A stretch of DNA of 17,204 nucleotides from CAZWQR01 sp964638595 (GTDB taxonomy: Bacteria > Patescibacteriota > Minisyncoccia > Minisyncoccales > PEYH01): positions 1 through 17,204 of the forward strand of contig CAZWYU010000029.1 in the NCBI GenBank assembly GCA_964638595.1. The letters are read 5' to 3'. Numbering within the stretch: position 1 is the stretch's first letter; every line of letters begins with the position of its first letter. Below the pieces are notes generated by a model. That model did not search any database. It saw nothing but the letters and a program-made list of their open reading frames with translations, and had not been told where the DNA came from. Made by a program: the position numbers and the translations under genes. Below, one piece after another: positions 14,484 through 17,204 of this stretch.

Positions 14484-15275
14484 TTATGAAGATATTGTTA
14501 ATTTATTTTTTAGAAAAATTCTCCCTGTAAAAAATATAAACAATATTAAACACACGGCTACTGTAATAATAACACTCGGGTATTGCCCGTCAAAACCACT
14601 CACCGATAAGTGTTTTAACATTATCCCGAGATATGCCCAAATCAGAACTAAACCATAAATAATATTTTTATCTTTCTGTATCCTCAAGATTCCTATTAAT
14701 AATCCGACTAAAAGTATGATGTTTGTCCAAACAAATTCAGCGATGCCAAATCCGTTCCAACCAATACTTACTAAAAACACGGTTGTGTTGGCAATAGTCG
14801 CCACCGTAATCCAGCCAAAATATAAACTAAAAGGAACGTAAATAAACATTTTTTCTCGAGATGTTAGTTGTTCTTCACGGAGAATATTGGCAATTTTAAT
14901 AAGAAACAAGAGTAACACTACCATAATAAGCAACGATAGACCGATAAAATCGTAATGCCAAGCAAATATCCAAGAAAGATTGGCAATAGAAGTAGCAATA
15001 AAAAATATATTAATTTTTTTAAAAAGCCCTTCTTTTCTTTGGTCGCCCTCTTTTGAAAATGATATAAATTGGTAGATTAAATATCCGATAAGAGAAAGAT
15101 AAATCAAGCCCCAAATAGAAAATGTTAATCCTGCCGGCGCAAAAAGATTGGGATAAGCGCTAGAAATATCGCCAGTGGAACGATTATTAATTGGCAAACT
15201 ATTAGCCAAAAAATTTACCACTACCATAGCAATATAGGCCACCGCCGCAAAAATTTTTATGAGTATATTATCCAT
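14484..15275 (-). CDS. TspO/MBR-related (tryptophan-rich sensory protein-like) membrane protein
   Basis: The 263-residue product has about seven hydrophobic segments and scattered tryptophans. The telling region is FAPAGLTFSIWGLIYLSL (about 46-63), which matches the FxPAGxxFxIWGxIY signature of the extended TspO/MBR-like family. Further Trp occur in LSWIFAWHYD and FGWITVATI. TspO proteins bind tetrapyrroles or sterol-like ligands in membranes; the longer relatives like this one have no settled function, so none is claimed. It ends with a basic tail after the last helix. The gene stands alone, with a repeat-rich region upstream and a gene remnant downstream. Confidence 0.75.
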   Translation of the reverse strand: MDNILIKIFAAVAYIAMVVVNFLANSLPINNRSTGDISSAYPNLFAPAGLTFSIWGLIYLSLIGYLIYQFISFSKEGDQRKEGLFKKINIFFIATSIANLSWIFAWHYDFIGLSLLIMVVLLLFLIKIANILREEQLTSREKMFIYVPFSLYFGWITVATIANTTVFLVSIGWNGFGIAEFVWTNIILLVGLLIGILRIQKDKNIIYGLVLIWAYLGIMLKHLSVSGFDGQYPSVIITVAVCLILFIFFTGRIFLKNKLTISS

Positions 15276-15281
15276 AGTTTA

Positions 15282-15310
15282 ATTTTATAATTAATTTATA
15301 AATATTTCAA
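15282..15310 (-). promoter_or_regulatory. Candidate promoter of the TspO-like gene
   Basis: On the minus strand TTGAAA (+ 15305-15310) and TAAAAT (+ 15282-15287) are separated by 17 bases. The -10 lies only 6 bases from the ATG (15273-15275), so transcription would begin at or next to the start codon. No Shine-Dalgarno is present, in line with a leaderless mRNA. The local AT-richness makes chance matches easy. Confidence 0.35.
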
Positions 15311-15399
15311 TTAAAATAGGGTCAGATCTATTTTATAATAATAGCAAAAATATAGAAAAATAGAATTGGCAACATCTTCTTAAAAAAGAGATTTGAATT

Positions 15400-15655
15400 C
15401 CCCCGCTTATATCCTCCCCTTCCTTGAGGGAGAGGATAAAGAAAAAAATTCTTTTCCTCATTCTTTTCTCACTCTTTTTTCCTTTCTTCCTCCCCCTTCC
15501 TAAGGGAAGGAATAAAGGTGGCGTATTTCCTTCCTTCCTTTATCTCTTGAGGAGAAAATTAACCCCCCTCTTTTTTAAAAAAAGAGGGGGGGTCAAGGAG
15601 GAAATTTCTTGTGTTTTTTGTTTTTTTGTCATTTTCAGCCTGACCGGGAATCCAG
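15400..15655. repeat. Mosaic of palindromic, purine/pyrimidine-biased repeats
   Basis: Several hairpins are packed together. TATCCTC...GAGGATA spans 15411-15439 with one bulge. CCTTCC TAA GGGAAGG lies near 15496-15511. CCCCCCTCTTTTTT (15563-15576) faces AAAAAAGAGGGGGG (about 15578-15591). GTCATT...CGGGAATCCAG (15628-15655) resembles, from memory, a common bacterial intergenic palindrome with a decayed left arm. Long stretches are C/T-rich on the plus strand. No convincing gene is present between 15276 and 15689; the plus-strand frame at 15424-15675 is made of these repeats. Confidence 0.7.
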
Positions 15656-15660
15656 AAAAT

Positions 15661-15681
15661 AAATTCCCTTTTTAGGAATTT
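15661..15681 (-). terminator. Possible terminator after atpC
   Basis: AAATTCC (15661-15667) pairs with GGAATTT (15675-15681) across a 7-base loop, just past the atpC stop. On the minus strand the tail is only mildly T-rich, so this is tentative. Confidence 0.4.
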
Positions 15682-15689
15682 TAGAATCT

Positions 15690-16124
15690 TTAAGAAATAT
15701 TTTTCATTTTCCTATATTTTCTAGCCACCTTAACTTTAGCTATTTCTTTTTCTAAGATAGCCTGCAATTTAGCATAATCAATGTCTTGTTCGTTTTTTCT
15801 ATCCTCTAAAAGTTTTTCTACTCTTTTTCTGGCTTCTTCTGCCTTCTGCAAGTCAATCTGTTCTGCCCTTTGAGCTTCATCTGCTAAAATAATCAATTCA
15901 GAATTAGGTCTTACTTCAATAATACCCGAAGAAACAGATAAAAGAGTGTCATAGCTTTCTTTGGTGGTCAATTTAATCTCTCCTGCTTTGAGTTTGGTTA
16001 CCAAAGGAATATGTTCTGGCAAAATAGTCAACTGCCCAGTAACAGAAGGAACGGTGGCGCTAATATAGTCCTCTGAAACAACCACTTTTTCCGGAGAAAC
16101 GATTTTTACAGTTAAATGTTTCAT
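15690..16124 (-). CDS. atpC: F-type ATP synthase epsilon subunit
   Basis: The 144-residue product has the N-terminal beta-sandwich of the epsilon subunit (about 1-85), with the typical SVTGQLTILPEHIPLVTKLK and the GIIEVRPN segment. A two-helix C-terminal domain follows (about 88-140). Epsilon links the F1 head to the rotor and its C-terminal helices can inhibit ATP hydrolysis. Its ATG overlaps the atpD stop as ATGA (16121-16124), the usual atpD-atpC order and tight coupling. The C-terminal tail is basic (KVKVARKYRKMKNIS). The gene is the last of the ATP synthase operon, since repeats and a different transcription unit follow. Confidence 0.95.
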   Translation of the reverse strand: MKHLTVKIVSPEKVVVSEDYISATVPSVTGQLTILPEHIPLVTKLKAGEIKLTTKESYDTLLSVSSGIIEVRPNSELIILADEAQRAEQIDLQKAEEARKRVEKLLEDRKNEQDIDYAKLQAILEKEIAKVKVARKYRKMKNIS

Positions 16125-17204
16125 TTTTCAACTTCTGATATATCTCCTTTCATATAAAAAGCTGATTCGGGTTTATCATCGTGTTTACCTTCAATAATCT
16201 CCTCAAACCCTTTTACCGAGTCTTTAATAGAAACATATCTTCCTTCAATACCTGTAAATTGTTCAGCTACAAGAAAGGGTTGGGATAAAAACCTTTGAAT
16301 CTTTCTGGCTCTGGAAACTGTTTGTTTATCCTCATCTGATAATTCTTCCATTCCCAGAATAGCAATAATATCTTGAAGGTCTTTATAACGCTGGAGAATT
16401 CTTTGAACCTCTCTGGCTACTTGATAATGCTTTTCGCCCACCACTTCGGGGTCTAAAATAGTAGAACTGGAATCCAAGGGGTCAACAGCCGGATAAATTG
16501 CCAATTCAGCCAAGGAACGTGATAAAACAACCGTAGAATCAAGATGAGAAAAAGTAGTAGCTGGGGCTGGATCAGTCAAATCATCAGCAGGAACATAAAC
16601 TGCTTGAACAGAGGTTATAGAGCCCTTGTCAGTAGAGGTAATCCGCTCCTGAAGCTGGCCCATTTCTGTAGCTAAAGTAGGTTGATAACCGACAGCAGAG
16701 GGCATTCTGCCTAAAAGAGCGGAAACCTCTGAACCAGCTTGGGTAAAACGAAAAATATTATCAATAAAAAGTAAAATATCTTTGCCTTCTTCATCTCTAA
16801 AATATTCTGCCATTGAAAGAGCGGTTAAGGCCACCCTGGCTCTAGCTCCGGGCGGTTCATTCATCTGGCCAAAAACCAAAGCTGTCTTATCTAAAACTTT
16901 TGCCTCCTTCATCTCCCGGTATAAATCATTTCCCTCTCTACTGCGCTCACCTACTCCGGCAAACATAGAATAACCGCCGTGTTCTTGGGCAATATTTCTT
17001 ATAAGTTCCTGAATAATAACGGTTTTTCCCACTCCAGCCCCGCCAAAAAGACCGGTTTTTCCGCCTTTTAAAAAAGGACAGATTAAATCAATGACCTTAA
17101 TGCCTGTTTCCAAAACCTCGAGTTTTGTTGATTGTTTTGTAAATTTAGGCGTTGCTCTATGAATTGGATATTGTTTTTTGGTCTTAAGTTTTTCCAAACC
17201 GTCA
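16121..17204 (-). CDS. atpD: F-type ATP synthase beta subunit, 5' part beyond the window
   Basis: This is the catalytic F1 subunit. Visible are the P-loop GGAGVGKT, GERSREGNDLYREM, Walker B LLFIDNIFRF, the catalytic-site region SALLGRMPSAVGYQPTLATEMG, and the C-terminal helical domain. The reading frame continues past the window edge. A TTG at 17195-17197 is not the start: it reads DGLEKLKTKKQYPIHR across it, which aligns inside the family just before the YPIHR segment. About 100 N-terminal residues are therefore missing. The C-terminus (SEVEK, TGA) overlaps atpC. Alpha and gamma genes should lie beyond the window. Presence of F1 subunits argues that this lineage keeps a rotary ATPase, unlike some highly reduced CPR members. 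Confidence 0.97.
   Translation of the reverse strand, partial: DGLEKLKTKKQYPIHRATPKFTKQSTKLEVLETGIKVIDLICPFLKGGKTGLFGGAGVGKTVIIQELIRNIAQEHGGYSMFAGVGERSREGNDLYREMKEAKVLDKTALVFGQMNEPPGARARVALTALSMAEYFRDEEGKDILLFIDNIFRFTQAGSEVSALLGRMPSAVGYQPTLATEMGQLQERITSTDKGSITSVQAVYVPADDLTDPAPATTFSHLDSTVVLSRSLAELAIYPAVDPLDSSSTILDPEVVGEKHYQVAREVQRILQRYKDLQDIIAILGMEELSDEDKQTVSRARKIQRFLSQPFLVAEQFTGIEGRYVSIKDSVKGFEEIIEGKHDDKPESAFYMKGDISEVEK

Noticed and set aside
15424..15675. Open plus-strand frame of 83 codons
   Set aside because: It is made of the C/T-rich hairpin repeats of this region, giving Phe/Leu/Pro-rich and then Lys/Gly-rich text with no domain, and it lies in a repeat mosaic.
17195..17197. TTG as the start of atpD
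   Set aside because: The frame continues to the window edge as DGLEKLKTKKQYPIHR, an internal part of the beta subunit; the true start is outside.
114..17204. UGA recoded as glycine, as in some CPR lineages
   Set aside because: TGA serves as the natural stop of atpD and of the 110-residue membrane protein gene, both in ATGA overlaps, so the standard bacterial code applies.

Overview
The window is AT-rich, gene-dense bacterial DNA using the standard bacterial code (TGA is a stop in at least atpD and the 110-residue membrane protein gene). Shine-Dalgarno sequences are weak or absent before most genes. A miniature UvrC, a one-RRM RNA-binding protein, a DUF5654-like membrane protein and palindromic intergenic repeats together suggest a Patescibacteria/CPR (Parcubacteria-like) genome. 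This is an inference from gene style; there is no rRNA or ribosomal-protein marker here.

Layout. 1-113: two exact 28-bp direct repeats 69 bp apart. 114-6193: a complete nucleotide-excision-repair locus, with uvrA on the minus strand diverging from an overlapping uvrC-uvrB pair on the plus strand. The space between them holds an unusual palindrome built from period-7 GTATNNN/ATACNNN units. UvrC lacks its UVR and helix-hairpin-helix parts. UvrB carries about 13 extra residues encoded by a perfect 18-bp inverted repeat. 6194-6281: a convergent intergenic repeat/hairpin region. 6280-12067: a minus-strand gene string, read in order: small membrane protein, P2-type cation ATPase, CaCA-family exchanger, one-cluster ferredoxin, small thioredoxin, possible mini-ORF, and a secreted-thioredoxin/CcdA-like membrane protein. 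It joins cation pumping to a possible path for carrying reducing power across the membrane. 12112-12552: a one-gene RRM unit with a clear promoter and terminator. 12837-13823: a two-gene unit, a secreted coiled-coil protein followed by a DUF5654-like membrane protein, ending in a strong terminator. 13824-14483: gene-poor, with a frameshifted gene remnant. 14484-15275: a TspO/MBR-related membrane protein. 15276-15689: a mosaic of palindromic and purine/pyrimidine-biased repeats. 15690-17204: atpC and the 3' part of atpD of the F-type ATP synthase, running off the window end.

The best candidates for something new are the in-frame palindrome in uvrB, the reduced UvrC encoded beside it, the heptad-phased palindrome between the divergent uvr genes, and the cation/redox gene string, whose ATPase departs from several normally invariant P-type motifs.
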